A program made the position numbers and the translations under genes. This document shows, piece after piece, positions 33,526-42,539 of a stretch of 64,000 nucleotides of DNA (the first letter of the stretch is position 1; the number at the start of each line of letters is the position of its first letter). The DNA is from Bradyrhizobium zhengyangense (GTDB taxonomy: Bacteria; Pseudomonadota; Alphaproteobacteria; Rhizobiales; Xanthobacteraceae): contig NZ_JAKLUA010000001.1 of assembly GCF_022012435.1 (NCBI RefSeq), positions 806,001-870,000 of the forward strand, read 5' to 3'. Below the pieces are notes generated by a model. That model worked only from the letters and a program-made list of their open reading frames with translations, had not been told where the DNA came from and did not search any database.

Positions 33526-35637
33526 GTGGATTCGATCGAGTTTGAGGACCTGCAACGCCGCCTGAAGGCGCTTGAGGAGGAAAACACACGCCTCAAGGCC
33601 CAGCGGATCGCCGTGGTCAGCGAGCGCCAGAAGGTCGAATCCGCCCTCGCCGAAAGCGAGGAGCGCTATCGAACGCTGTTCAACTCGATCGACGAAGGCT
33701 TTTGCATCATCGAGTTCTTCGACGGTCCTCATGGTCCGCTCAGCGATTACGTCCATGTCGAGGCCAATCCCGCCTACACCCAGCATGCGGGCATTCCCAA
33801 CGTGGTCGGCCAGAAGGTCCGCGAGATGGTCCCGGATGAAGCCGACGGCTGGGTCGAGCTTTACGGCGGCGTCCTGCGTACCGGCCTCCCGATCCGCTTC
33901 GAGCGCGAGCTGGTCGCGACCGGCCGCCACCTCGAGCTCGCCGCCTTCCGGGTTGAACCAGCCAGCCGCAAGCAGGTCGCCGTGCTTTTCCAGGACATCA
34001 CCAAGCGCAAGCGCGCCGAAGAGGCGCTGCAGCAGCTCAACGAAACGCTGGAGGCGCGGGTGGTCGCGGCGCTGGCCGAACGCAAGCTCATGGCCGACAT
34101 CGTCGAGGGCACCAACGCCTTCGTGCAGGTCGTCGACCCCAACTTCCGCTGGCTTGCGATCAACAGCGCCTCTGCCCACGAATTTCACCGTATTTTCGGT
34201 ACCATGCCGAAGGTCGGTGATAACATGCTTCAACTGCTTGAGGATCAACCGGAGCACTGCAAAGCTATCAAGGCCGTCTGGTCCAGGGCCCTTGCGGGCG
34301 AGGAATTCGTCGAAATCGGCGAGTTCGGCGACCCGGGCCGCGCCCGCAGATCCTACGAGATGCGTTTCAATTGCCTGCGCGATGGCGACGGTCAGCTGAT
34401 CGGTGCCTACCAGTTTGTCTATGACGTCACCGAACGCCTGCGGGAGCAGGAGCGATTGCGTCAGGCCGAGGAGGCGTTGCGCCAGTCGCAGAAGATGGAA
34501 GCTGTCGGCCAGCTCACCGGCGGCATCGCCCACGACTTCAACAATCTGCTCACCGGCATCACCGGCTCGCTCGAACTGCTTCAGACACGGATCGGCCAGG
34601 GCCGCATTAAGGAGATCGACCGCTATGTGAACGCAGCGCAAGGCGCCGCCAAGCGCGCGGCCGCGCTGACCCACCGCCTGCTCGCCTTTTCGCGTCGGCA
34701 GACGCTCGATCCGAGGCCGACGGACCTGAACCGGCTCGTGATGGGTATGGAGGAATTGATCCGCCGCACCGTCGGTCCCGAGATCGCCTTGGAGGTCGTC
34801 ACATCAGGCGGATTGTGGGCCACGTTGATCGATGCCTCGCAGCTCGAGAACGCGCTCCTGAATCTCTGTATCAATGCCCGTGATGCCATGCCGGGCGGCG
34901 GCCGCATCACCATCGAGACCGCCAATCGCTGGCTCGACGAACATGGCGCGGGCGAGCGCGATCTCGAGCCCGGGCAATATGTCTCGCTCTGCGTCACCGA
35001 CACCGGCATCGGCATGCCCGCCGAGGTGATCGAGCGCGCTTTCGATCCGTTCTTCACCACCAAGCCGATCGGCCAGGGCACCGGCCTCGGCCTCTCCATG
35101 GTCTACGGCTTCGTGCGCCAGTCCGGCGGACAGGTGCGGATCTATTCCGAGGTCGGCCAGGGCACGACCATGTGCCTCTATCTGCCACGGCATTACGGCA
35201 AGGACGATGACAAACCGTCTCTGCTCGCCAGCAAGACCTCAGAGCGCCCGCAGGCGAGCCACACCATCCTGATCGTCGACGACGAGCCGTCGATCCGGAT
35301 GCTGCTGACGGACGCGCTGGAGGAGATCGGTTTCAGCGTGATCGAGGCCCATGACGGCCCGACCGGACTAAGGATGCTGCAATCGGATGCGACGATCGAC
35401 CTGCTCGTCACCGATGTCGGCCTTCCCGGCGGCATGAACGGCCGCCAGCTCGCGGATGCGGCGCGTCTCACGCGTCCGGAGCTGAAAGTTCTGTTCATCA
35501 CCGGCTATGCGGAGAACGCCATCATCGGCAACGGACAGCTCGCGCCCGGCATGCAGGTGCTGACAAAGCCATTCGTGGTCGAGGCGCTGGCGAGCCGCGT
35601 CCTCGACATGATCAAGGACGGAACCGGAAAGACCTGA
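33526..35637 (+). CDS. PAS-domain hybrid histidine kinase
   Basis: A 703-residue soluble hybrid kinase with a GTG start. A coiled coil (3-45) leads to a PAS domain (about 46-168; [22 protein letters not shown]), a second coiled coil and PAS domain (about 180-310). H336 in [14 protein letters not shown] is the phospho-acceptor. The ATPase domain has [18 protein letters not shown] and GTGLGLSMV. The receiver domain holds D630 in [10 protein letters not shown] and the lysine in LTKPF. There is no membrane segment, so it senses a cytoplasmic signal. No partner regulator is adjacent. Confidence 0.93.
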   Translation: MDSIEFEDLQRRLKALEEENTRLKAQRIAVVSERQKVESALAESEERYRTLFNSIDEGFCIIEFFDGPHGPLSDYVHVEANPAYTQHAGIPNVVGQKVREMVPDEADGWVELYGGVLRTGLPIRFERELVATGRHLELAAFRVEPASRKQVAVLFQDITKRKRAEEALQQLNETLEARVVAALAERKLMADIVEGTNAFVQVVDPNFRWLAINSASAHEFHRIFGTMPKVGDNMLQLLEDQPEHCKAIKAVWSRALAGEEFVEIGEFGDPGRARRSYEMRFNCLRDGDGQLIGAYQFVYDVTERLREQERLRQAEEALRQSQKMEAVGQLTGGIAHDFNNLLTGITGSLELLQTRIGQGRIKEIDRYVNAAQGAAKRAAALTHRLLAFSRRQTLDPRPTDLNRLVMGMEELIRRTVGPEIALEVVTSGGLWATLIDASQLENALLNLCINARDAMPGGGRITIETANRWLDEHGAGERDLEPGQYVSLCVTDTGIGMPAEVIERAFDPFFTTKPIGQGTGLGLSMVYGFVRQSGGQVRIYSEVGQGTTMCLYLPRHYGKDDDKPSLLASKTSERPQASHTILIVDDEPSIRMLLTDALEEIGFSVIEAHDGPTGLRMLQSDATIDLLVTDVGLPGGMNGRQLADAARLTRPELKVLFITGYAENAIIGNGQLAPGMQVLTKPFVVEALASRVLDMIKDGTGKT

Positions 35638-35643
35638 CGGCGC

Positions 35644-35829
35644 TCAGCTGTGGGCCGGGCCCCGCATGATCTTCATGGCATCGGCGATGTGACGCCATTC
35701 CTTGGCCTCGTCAGCCTCCCCACGCCCCTCGCAGGCCTGCGCCTGTTCGGCAGCCTTGGCAATCGCCGCGAAACCATGCTGTTCCAGCATCTGCCGGGCG
35801 ACGGTGTGAACCTGGACCTCGGACATCAT
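35644..35829 (-). CDS. Small conserved rhizobial-type protein
   Basis: A 61-residue soluble helical protein preceded by GGGAGAAC. It has VARQMLEQHGFAAIAKAAEQAQACEG followed by EWRHIADAMKIMRGP; the pattern is familiar from Bradyrhizobium hypothetical proteins, but no function is known. It is convergent with the PAS kinase gene, with six bases between the stops. Confidence 0.72.
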   Translation of the reverse strand: MMSEVQVHTVARQMLEQHGFAAIAKAAEQAQACEGRGEADEAKEWRHIADAMKIMRGPAHS

Positions 35830-35934
35830 GGGCGTTCTCCCGTTATGAGGACACCGCAGCGCCCGGCTCGGCGCTCCGCGGTTTGGTGACAACGACCGAA
35901 TAGCGCGTCTCGTTCCGCTCATCTGCAAACGACG

Positions 35935-35966
35935 AAGGCGGCCCGCTGTGCCCAGCGGACCGCCTT
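35935..35966 (-). terminator. Hairpin terminator of the min operon
   Basis: AAGGCGG (35935-35941) pairs with CCGCCTT (35960-35966), and CCGCTG with CAGCGG inside. On the minus strand the stem is followed by a short T-containing stretch (CGTCGTTTG). It lies 42 bases past the minE stop. Confidence 0.6.
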
Positions 35967-36007
35967 ATCACCCACCCCAAATCGGGAGCGGCGTCGGCCG
36001 GGCACCC

Positions 36008-36289
36008 CTACCCGACCGCCACTTTCTTGCGCTCGAAATCGTTGGGCACCTCAATGTCGACCTCGAGGGTCGAGACCTCGTCGCCGCGCTCGAGCCGTAC
36101 GATCACTTTGGTCGGATCCAGCATCACGTGCTTGGAGACGACGGCCAAAATTTCCTCACGCAGCACACCGAGCAGATCGGGTTGGCCGCGCATTCCGCGT
36201 TCATGGGCAAGCAGAATCTGCAGCCGTTCGCGAGCGACGGGTGCGGATGCCTTGTTGCCGCGGAGAAGCCGGAGCAGACCCATGCTCAT
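36008..36289 (-). CDS. minE: Cell division topological specificity factor MinE
   Basis: A 93-residue MinE. The N-terminal MSMGLLRLLRGNKASAPVARERLQILLAHER region includes the membrane-targeting and anti-MinCD helix. The C-terminal dimerisation domain follows (LREEILAVVSKHV, VIVRLERGDEVSTLEVDIEVP). MinE stimulates MinD ATPase and drives oscillation so that the division ring forms at midcell. The start overlaps the minD stop by four bases. It is the last gene of minCDE. Confidence 0.97.
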   Translation of the reverse strand: MSMGLLRLLRGNKASAPVARERLQILLAHERGMRGQPDLLGVLREEILAVVSKHVMLDPTKVIVRLERGDEVSTLEVDIEVPNDFERKKVAVG

Positions 36290-37101
36290 GCAGCCCTCCG
36301 TCGCAGCAATCGATCCATGAAGCCCTTGCGCTCAACAGGCACCTGCATGGCGATGGTCTCGCCGCACAGCCTGCGCGCCGCGTCGATATAGGCTCGCGCG
36401 GGTGCGCCTTCGGCGTTCGACAGCGTCACTGGCGTGCCGACATTGGAGGCGCGCAGCACGTCCTGGCTCTCCGGGATGATGCCGAGCAAGGGCGTTGCGA
36501 GGATTTCCAGGATGTCGTCGATGGTCAGCATCTCGCCGCGCGCCGCGCGCGAGGGATCGTAGCGGGTGATGAGAATGTGCTTCTCGACCCGTTCGCCCTT
36601 CTCGGCCCGCACGGTCTTGGAATCCAGCATGCCGATGATGCGATCGGAATCGCGCACCGAGGACACTTCCGGATTGGTGACGATCACGGCCTCATCGGCA
36701 AAGCGCATCGCCATGGAGGCGCCGCGCTCGATGCCGGCCGGGCTGTCGCAGATTACCCAGTCGAAGCGGCTGCGCAAATCGGCGATGACCTTGCCGACCC
36801 CCTCTTCCGTGAGCGCATCCTTGTCGCGGGTTTGCGAGGCCGGCAGCAACCAGAGATTCTCCAGCCGCTTGTCCTTGATCAGCGCCTGCGGCAGCTTTGC
36901 CACGCCCTGCACCACGTTGATGAGGTCGAACACCACGCGGCGTTCGGCGCCCATCACGAGGTCGAGGTTGCGCAAGCCGACGTCGAAATCGACGACGACG
37001 ACCTTGTCGCCGCGTTGCGCCAGCGCAGCTCCCAACGCGGCGGTCGTGGTCGTCTTGCCGACGCCGCCCTTGCCTGATGTCACGACCAGTACCTTGGCCA
37101 T
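36286..37101 (-). CDS. minD: Septum site-determining ATPase MinD
   Basis: A 271-residue ParA-family ATPase. The deviant Walker A motif is K11GGVGKTT18, with DFDVGLRNLD and CDSPAGIE as further nucleotide motifs. The C-terminal RKGFMDRLLRRRAA is an amphipathic, basic membrane-targeting helix. MinD recruits MinC to the membrane and is displaced by MinE. It lies between minC and minE in the usual order. Confidence 0.98.
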   Translation of the reverse strand: MAKVLVVTSGKGGVGKTTTTAALGAALAQRGDKVVVVDFDVGLRNLDLVMGAERRVVFDLINVVQGVAKLPQALIKDKRLENLWLLPASQTRDKDALTEEGVGKVIADLRSRFDWVICDSPAGIERGASMAMRFADEAVIVTNPEVSSVRDSDRIIGMLDSKTVRAEKGERVEKHILITRYDPSRAARGEMLTIDDILEILATPLLGIIPESQDVLRASNVGTPVTLSNAEGAPARAYIDAARRLCGETIAMQVPVERKGFMDRLLRRRAA

Positions 37102-37120
37102 TTCAAATATCTCCTTCTGG

Positions 37121-37819
37121 TCAGTTCAGCGCAGTAATTCGCATGGTGTTGCCTTGCAGCCAGGCCTGGGCCGGCTTGCCGCGCAAGGCGCTGTCGATGT
37201 CGTCCGCAGTTTGATAAAATCCATCAATTGCAAGCAGTTCGGCCTCGATCTTCTGGCAATAGATGCGCGCGCTCGTGTGTCCGTTAACGCCCGCCATGGC
37301 GCGGCCGCGCAGCGCGCCGTAGATATGGATGGATCCGCCGGCGACGACCTCGGCGCCGGAGCCGACCGAGCCCAGAATAGTGACGTCGCCTTCCGGAAAT
37401 ATCACGGTCTGGCCGGAGCGCACGGGGCTCTCAAGCAGCAGCGAGGTCGGCCTGCTCTCGGCCTTGGCCTCCGGCTTCTTCGGGGCCGTCGGTTCGATCA
37501 CGCAGCTGCGCCCGCCCGACAGCAGCGGCGGCATCGACGGGGTCAGCCTGCCCTCGTCCACGCCCTCGATGCCGAGCACGCGGATGTTGCGGTCCTGCAG
37601 GCTGGTGAGCAGATGGCCGATGCCGGCTTGGCTGAGATCGACCGAGGACAGGTCGATCACCACAGGCCGTCCGGCGAAGAAGCCCGGCGAGCGCGCGATG
37701 GTGGTGTCGATCTCCTGGAGCCAGTCCTGGATCGGAACCGTCGGCACGAACACGAAGGCCACGTAGGAGCGACCGCGCAGGCGCACCATTTGGCGTTGGA
37801 CTTTTGCTGCAGCCTCCAT
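37121..37819 (-). CDS. minC: Septum formation inhibitor MinC
   Basis: A 232-residue MinC. The N-terminal domain (about 1-115) inhibits FtsZ assembly; the C-terminal beta-helix domain (about 128-232) has the Gly-rich GDVTILGSVGSGAEVVAGGSIHIYGALRG, and binds MinD. The gap to minD is 19 bases. A TTAA-N7-TTAA box lies 53 bases upstream of the start, suggesting cell-cycle control by CtrA. Confidence 0.96.
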   Translation of the reverse strand: MEAAAKVQRQMVRLRGRSYVAFVFVPTVPIQDWLQEIDTTIARSPGFFAGRPVVIDLSSVDLSQAGIGHLLTSLQDRNIRVLGIEGVDEGRLTPSMPPLLSGGRSCVIEPTAPKKPEAKAESRPTSLLLESPVRSGQTVIFPEGDVTILGSVGSGAEVVAGGSIHIYGALRGRAMAGVNGHTSARIYCQKIEAELLAIDGFYQTADDIDSALRGKPAQAWLQGNTMRITALN

Positions 37820-37871
37820 AGCGGCCGACTCGTTCCCTGTTATTGAATGGTTAACGATGCCGTCGATATGG

Positions 37872-37886
37872 TTAATGGCCGGTTAA
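37872..37886. promoter_or_regulatory. CtrA-type box upstream of minCDE
   Basis: TTAA-TGGCCGG-TTAA fits the full consensus TTAA-N7-TTAA. It lies 53 bases before the minC start, a normal promoter distance. A further GGTTAAC occurs near 37849. CtrA has been reported to act on min genes in Sinorhizobium. Confidence 0.65.
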
Positions 37887-37920
37887 TTTCTCCGTGGGGT
37901 TACGTGGTACACCCGAACTG

Positions 37921-38019
37921 TCATCGCCCGCGAAGGCGGGCGATCCAGTACTCCGAGACGGTTTTGGGTCAATCGATAGGCCGCGGCGTACTGGATGCCC
38001 CGCCTGCGCGGGGCATGAC
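37921..38019. repeat. Imperfect inverted repeat between minC and the ABC binding protein gene
   Basis: The left arm (TCATCGCCCGCGAAGGCGGG, then CGATCCAGTAC) is largely complementary to the right arm (GTACTGGATGCCCCGCCTGC, then GCGGGGCATGA). Arms of about 31 bases flank a 38-base spacer. It is a non-coding intergenic element; another family with the same theme occurs at 59039-59100. Confidence 0.7.
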
Positions 38020-38055
38020 TCTGGATTATGAGGCAAGCGCTTTCGTCGACAGCCC

Positions 38056-39060
38056 CTACTTCTTCACCTTGCTCGCATCCATCTTGATGGCGGGGTCGAG
38101 CATCTTGGTCGTGAACGCTGTGGTCACGTCGAACGGCTTTTCCATGCCGAGATAGGTCTGGACCAGCTCGTAATCCTTCTTCATCCGCTCGCCGTCGATC
38201 CAGCCCAGGCCCTTGGTCGTGGTGAACTCGTCTGTCATCAGAAACTTGATGCGCTCCCACTGGCGTTCCTGGTTCTCCTTGTCGAGACCGGAGACCTGGT
38301 CGAGCAGCGCCTTCAGGCATGGCGTGACGTCGGCAACGCAGGCGGCAAAGGCCTTCTGCGAGATGCGCACGAAATCCTCGACGAGCTTCGGGTTCTTCTG
38401 CAAATACGCGCCGTTGACGATCAGCGAATTGCCGTAAGGGTTGAGGCCGATGTCCTTCCAGTTGACGTAGCCGAGGTCCGGCCCGAACTCGATCACCTTC
38501 AGATCGTGCTCGTTGTAGAAGTCGCTGATGATGTCGACCGTGTGGCTCTTCAACGCTGCGATCTTGGCGGTCGGACCGATATTGACGAAGCTGACGGAGT
38601 CAGGCGCGAGACCCGCCGCCTTCGCGAACGCAGGCCACATCACGCGCGAGGCATCGCCGGGCGGATTGCCGATCTTGTGGCCGGCAAAGTCCTTCGCGCC
38701 GTTCACGCCATAGCTCTTCAGCCAGTAGAAGGTCTGGCCGGTATTTGCGTAAATGCTCATCAGGGCGACATCGTCGGCGCCCTTGCTCTTGGCGACCAGC
38801 ATGGTGGCGAGATCGGCGATGCCGAACGGTGAGCCGCCGGAGCCGACCTTGGCGGCGGAGACGCCGGAGCCCTTGCCGACCTCGATGGTGAGGTCGATGC
38901 CAGCCTTCTCGTACCAGCCTTGCGCCTTGGCATAGTAGAACGGCGAATGATCGGCGGTCGGCGTCCAGTTCAGGATCAGGTTGACCGCCTCGCCCGCACC
39001 TGCCGGGGCCACCGGCAATCCGAGCATCAGGGTTACGATCGCAGCCTGCAAACGCTTCAT
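38056..39060 (-). CDS. ABC transporter substrate-binding protein (NitT/TauT, NMT1/THI5-like)
   Basis: A 334-residue periplasmic binding protein. The ATG at 39060 follows GAGGAGAG and a signal peptide ending APAGAGEA. The fold signature is LNWTPTADHSPFYYAKAQGWYEKAGIDLTIE, then GSPFGIADLATMLVAKSKGADDVALMSIY split over strands. Relatives bind nitrate, taurine, thiamine-precursor pyrimidines or riboflavin; the substrate here is unknown. It is divergent from a TetR gene followed by the matching permease and, five genes on, the ATPase. Confidence 0.9.
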   Translation of the reverse strand: MKRLQAAIVTLMLGLPVAPAGAGEAVNLILNWTPTADHSPFYYAKAQGWYEKAGIDLTIEVGKGSGVSAAKVGSGGSPFGIADLATMLVAKSKGADDVALMSIYANTGQTFYWLKSYGVNGAKDFAGHKIGNPPGDASRVMWPAFAKAAGLAPDSVSFVNIGPTAKIAALKSHTVDIISDFYNEHDLKVIEFGPDLGYVNWKDIGLNPYGNSLIVNGAYLQKNPKLVEDFVRISQKAFAACVADVTPCLKALLDQVSGLDKENQERQWERIKFLMTDEFTTTKGLGWIDGERMKKDYELVQTYLGMEKPFDVTTAFTTKMLDPAIKMDASKVKK

Positions 39061-39141
39061 CGTACTCTCCTCATTCCCGCGACCCGGCTTGTCGCTCCCG
39101 CCATGTCCGGTTACCAATGCAACAAGCCCGTCCTCAACTTG

Positions 39142-39157
39142 TCAACTGTTTGGTTGG
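39142..39157. promoter_or_regulatory. Degenerate copy of the TetR palindrome before the TetR gene
   Basis: TCAACTGTTTGGTTGG matches 11 of 16 bases of the perfect palindrome at 39808-39823, with both half-site ends kept. It lies between the divergent binding-protein and TetR genes and overlaps the place for a ribosome-binding site. Confidence 0.5.
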
Positions 39158-39159
39158 AA

Positions 39160-39807
39160 ATGCCCGCAAAACGCTCAGGCGACACCGTGCCGCAGCGCCG
39201 CGACCCCGTCGCTACCCGCAAGAAACTGCTCACCGCGGCACGCCAGGAGTTCGCCCGGCACGGTTTTGCGGGCGCCCGCGTCGACGAGATCGCCGAGCGC
39301 GCCGGCGTCAACAAGCAGCTGGTCTACCATTACTTTGGCGACAAGGACGCGCTCTACCTCGCCGTACTCGAATGGGTCTATGAGGACATCCGCGAACAGG
39401 AGCGCAGGCTCAATCTCGAAGGCCTGCCGCCGGACAAGGCGATCCGCCGGCTGATCGAGGCCTCGTTCGACCATCTGGCCGCCAACCCTGATTTCATCGT
39501 ACTTTTGAACGATGAGAACCGCGGCGGCGCCCGCCATGTCCGCGGTTCGACGCGGCTGGAGGCGATGCATTCGCCGCTGGTCAAGAGCGTCTCGCACATC
39601 CTCCATGAGGGCGTGCGCTCAGGGATGTTCCGCAAGGGGATCGACCCCATCCAGCTCTACATCTCCATTGCGGGCCTCTCCTATTTCTTCTTCTCCAATA
39701 CGCCGACGCTGTCGGCGATCTTCGGCAAGGACCTGTCGAGCCGTACGGCCCGGCGCGCGCGCCGCCGGCATGTAGCCGATCTGGTGCTGCAATCGCTCCG
39801 GCCGTAA
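39160..39807 (+). CDS. TetR family regulator of the ABC/aldolase cluster
   Basis: A 215-residue regulator. Several in-frame starts exist; 39160 is the last before the conserved region, 39103 would add 19 residues. The helix-turn-helix is RKKLLTAARQEFARHGF, then ARVDEIAERAGVNKQLVYHYFGDKDALY. The C-terminal domain (LYISIAGLSYFFFSNTPTLSAIFG) resembles regulators of nitrogenous heterocycle and pyrimidine catabolism. A perfect palindrome lies directly after its stop, before the permease gene. Confidence 0.9.
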   Translation: MPAKRSGDTVPQRRDPVATRKKLLTAARQEFARHGFAGARVDEIAERAGVNKQLVYHYFGDKDALYLAVLEWVYEDIREQERRLNLEGLPPDKAIRRLIEASFDHLAANPDFIVLLNDENRGGARHVRGSTRLEAMHSPLVKSVSHILHEGVRSGMFRKGIDPIQLYISIAGLSYFFFSNTPTLSAIFGKDLSSRTARRARRRHVADLVLQSLRP

Positions 39808-39823
39808 TCAACCAGCTGGTTGA
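39808..39823. promoter_or_regulatory. Perfect 16-bp operator palindrome
   Basis: TCAACCAGCTGGTTGA is fully self-complementary. It starts one base after the TetR stop and lies 62 bases before the permease start, the place for an operator of an internal promoter. A degenerate copy lies before the TetR gene. Confidence 0.72.
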
Positions 39824-39885
39824 AACTTGCCCCGCGGACGGTTAGGTTCGGCTTGCGGCAGCGAGGCCGAAGCAATAGGGAGCGG

Positions 39886-40659
39886 ATGGTGGCAGGTGGC
39901 GGAGCAAGGCCGGCGCGCAGCTTTGCGATCGTCCTGATCGTGCACCTCGCCGTGCTCGTGCTCTGGCAGGTCGCGGTCGACGCCTTCCACGTGCCGAAAT
40001 TCATCCTTCCCTCGCCGCTTGCGACGGTGCAGACGCTGGGAACCGCCAGCTACGCCTGGGGCGCCAATACGCTGGTGACGGCGATCGAGATCCTCGGCGG
40101 CTTCGCGCTCGGCGCCGTCGTCGGCGTCGCGCTCGCCGTGATCTTCAGCTGGGCGCCGCTGGTGAGCCTGGTGCTGCTTCCGCTGTTCGTGACGCTGAAC
40201 ATGATCCCGAAGGTCGCGCTGGGACCGCTCTTCATCGTCTGGTTTTCGTACGGCATCCTGCCGAACATCCTGATCGCCTTCAGCATCTGCTTCTTCCCGA
40301 TCCTGCTCACCACCGCGCGGGGCCTGCGCGAGGTCGAGCCCGACCTGCTCGATCTCGTCAAATCGCTGCGCGGGTCGCGCTGGACGCTGTTCCGCAAGAT
40401 CCAGCTGCCGGGCTCCCTGCCTTACGTGTTCTCCGGCATGAAGGTCGGCGCCATCCTCGCGGTCGCCGGCGCCATCGTCGGCGAGTTCATCGCCTCCGAG
40501 CGCGGGCTCGGCTACCTCATGATCCAGGTGCAGTCCTCGCTCGACACGCCCGCGATGGTCATGGCCGTCGTGCTGCTGACGCTGCTCGGCGTGGCCCTCT
40601 ACGGCCTGGTGCTCGCCCTCGAACACATGTTCGTCGTCGGCGACGCAAGACAAACCTGA
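39886..40659 (+). CDS. ABC transporter permease (NitT/TauT type)
   Basis: A 257-residue inner-membrane permease with about six helices. It has the binding-protein-dependent transport motif that contacts the ATPase: VKSLRGSRWTLFRKIQLPGSLPYVFSGMK, with EAA-loop spacing, and the signature VGEFIASERGLGYLMI. ATG at 39886 follows AGGGAG closely; GTG at 39889 has better spacing. It heads the operon of permease, epimerase, GNAT, aldolase and ATPase. Confidence 0.92.
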   Translation: MVAGGGARPARSFAIVLIVHLAVLVLWQVAVDAFHVPKFILPSPLATVQTLGTASYAWGANTLVTAIEILGGFALGAVVGVALAVIFSWAPLVSLVLLPLFVTLNMIPKVALGPLFIVWFSYGILPNILIAFSICFFPILLTTARGLREVEPDLLDLVKSLRGSRWTLFRKIQLPGSLPYVFSGMKVGAILAVAGAIVGEFIASERGLGYLMIQVQSSLDTPAMVMAVVLLTLLGVALYGLVLALEHMFVVGDARQT

Positions 40660-40687
40660 GACGGCAAGCCTAACGAAGGACCGATCG

Positions 40688-41725
40688 ATGCTGCTCACCC
40701 GCCAGACGCTGCCGAAGACCATTCCTGACATCGCAGCGCTCGACGATCTGCTGTGCCGGCCAACGCAGGCGCTGATCGATGACCTCAAGAAGGTCGAGGG
40801 CGACATCATGGTCCTCGGCGTCGCCGGCAAGATGGGCCCGACGCTGGCGGGGCTGGCGAAGGCTGCGGCGCCGGATCGCCGCGTCATCGGTGTGGCACGC
40901 TTCAGCGAGGCCGGCATCAAGGACTGGCTGCACGCGCGCGGCGTCGAGACCATCAATTGCGACCTCCTGGACGAGACCGCGATCAAGGCGCTGCCGAAGG
41001 CGCCCAACATCGTCTTCATGGCCGGCCGCAAGTTCGGCGCCGAGGGCGATCTTTCGCTGACCTGGGCAATGAATGCGCATGTCCCGGCGCTGGTGGCGCA
41101 GGCCTTCCCGTCATCGCGGATCGTGGCGTTCTCGACCGGCTGCGTCTATCCGTTCGTGCCGGTCGACGGCAAAGGCTCCACCGAAGAGATGGCGCCGAAC
41201 CCGCCCGGCGAATACGCCCAATCCTGCGTCGGGCGCGAACGCATGTTCGAGTATTTCTCGCACAAGTTCGGCACGCCTGGACGGCTGTTCCGGCTCAATT
41301 ACGCGATCGACATGCGCTACGGCGTGCTGCACGACATTGCCACGAAGGTGCTCACGGGCACGCCGATCGATGTCAGCCTTGGCCATGTCAATTTCATCTG
41401 GCAGGGCGATGCCTCCGCGCAGGCGCTGCGGTGTCTGGCCCATTGCACGGCGCCGACCTCGCCGATCAATGTCAGCGGGCACGAGATCCTTGCTGTGCGC
41501 GACCTCGCCACGAAGTTCGGTGCAAGGTTCGGCCGTGCGCCAGCGCTGATGGGCAAGGAAGAGCCGACCGCCTGGCTCACCGACACGTCGAAAGCGGTCG
41601 AGCTGTTCGGCCTGCCCGTCGTCGACACCGAGCAGATGATCGCCTGGACGGCCGACTGGGTCTCCCGCGCCATGCCGAGCCTCGGCAAGCCGACCAAATA
41701 CGAGGTGCGCGATGGCCGTTACTGA
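40688..41725 (+). CDS. NAD-dependent epimerase/dehydratase-family protein with altered catalytic motif
   Basis: A 345-residue extended-SDR protein. The Rossmann motif is IMVLGVAGKMGPTLAG (G44-x-x-G47). The usual catalytic YxxxK is replaced: Y176-AQS-C180, so the lysine is Cys. STGCVYPF supplies the Ser/Thr of the triad. The C-terminal half (INVSGHEILAVRDLATKFG) resembles nucleotide-sugar epimerases. It overlaps the GNAT gene by 14 bases, so it is co-translated. It may bind NAD but act differently, or have lost redox chemistry. Confidence 0.82.
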   Translation: MLLTRQTLPKTIPDIAALDDLLCRPTQALIDDLKKVEGDIMVLGVAGKMGPTLAGLAKAAAPDRRVIGVARFSEAGIKDWLHARGVETINCDLLDETAIKALPKAPNIVFMAGRKFGAEGDLSLTWAMNAHVPALVAQAFPSSRIVAFSTGCVYPFVPVDGKGSTEEMAPNPPGEYAQSCVGRERMFEYFSHKFGTPGRLFRLNYAIDMRYGVLHDIATKVLTGTPIDVSLGHVNFIWQGDASAQALRCLAHCTAPTSPINVSGHEILAVRDLATKFGARFGRAPALMGKEEPTAWLTDTSKAVELFGLPVVDTEQMIAWTADWVSRAMPSLGKPTKYEVRDGRY

Positions 41726-42533
41726 CGGGCTGCCCGTCATCAAGCTCGGCGTCGAGGATGCGATCGCCGGGCTCGTGCTGTCGACGGAAGCGAAGTGGAA
41801 CCAGACCGAAGAGGATTGGCGCGTCTTCCTGCACGAGGGCGTCGTGTTCGGCATCCGCAACGGCCCACTGCTTGTCGCTACCGCTGCGCTGCTGCCCTAC
41901 TCCGGCAACAACGCCTGGATCAGCATGGTGCTGGTGACATCGAGCCATCGCCGGCGCGGCCTCGCAACGCGCCTGGTCGACGCCTGCCTTGAAACCGCAC
42001 GCAAGAACGGATTGACCAGCTGGCTCGATGCGACGCCCGAGGGCGCTGCCGTCTACGGGCCGCTCGGCTTTACCCCGACGCTGCAACTGCGGCGATTGAA
42101 ATTGGTCATGCCGCCGCGCCTCCCCACGCCACCGCCGCCGGCCGCATCGCTCGATACGCTGCGCACACGGGACCTGCGCGCCACCGGTTTCGACCGCAGC
42201 GCCCTCCTCACCGCCTTTGCGCAGCGCTCCGGCTCGCGCATCGTCGCCTCGCACGGCGCGATCGCGCTGATCCGCGACGGCAGGACCGCGCGCCATATCG
42301 GCCCCCTGTTTGCGGACAATGCCGCCGACGCGCTGGCGCTGGTTCACGCGATCGCGCGATCCGAGAACGCACCGCTGCTGATCGACGCGGTCGCCCCGCA
42401 GGCCGCGTTCCTGGAAGGATTGATCGCCTCGGGCTGGACCATCGAACGACCGTTCCAGCGCATGCGGCTCGGCCCCGCCACATCAGCGGGCGATGAAATG
42501 CCGTTCGCCGTTGCCGGCCCTGAATTCGGATAG
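41712..42533 (+). CDS. GNAT family acetyltransferase, two-domain
   Basis: A 273-residue protein. The N-terminal GNAT domain has the acetyl-CoA-binding SMVLVTSSHRRRGLATRLVDACLETARKNG split by the R-R-G-L-A turn (about residues 75-100), followed by LDATPEGAAVYGPLGF. The C-terminal part (about 140-273) looks like a second, degenerate acyltransferase half. The start overlaps the epimerase stop. It may modify or detoxify the compound imported by the ABC system. No substrate can be named. Confidence 0.85.
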   Translation: MAVTDGLPVIKLGVEDAIAGLVLSTEAKWNQTEEDWRVFLHEGVVFGIRNGPLLVATAALLPYSGNNAWISMVLVTSSHRRRGLATRLVDACLETARKNGLTSWLDATPEGAAVYGPLGFTPTLQLRRLKLVMPPRLPTPPPPAASLDTLRTRDLRATGFDRSALLTAFAQRSGSRIVASHGAIALIRDGRTARHIGPLFADNAADALALVHAIARSENAPLLIDAVAPQAAFLEGLIASGWTIERPFQRMRLGPATSAGDEMPFAVAGPEFG

Positions 42534-42539
42534 GACATC

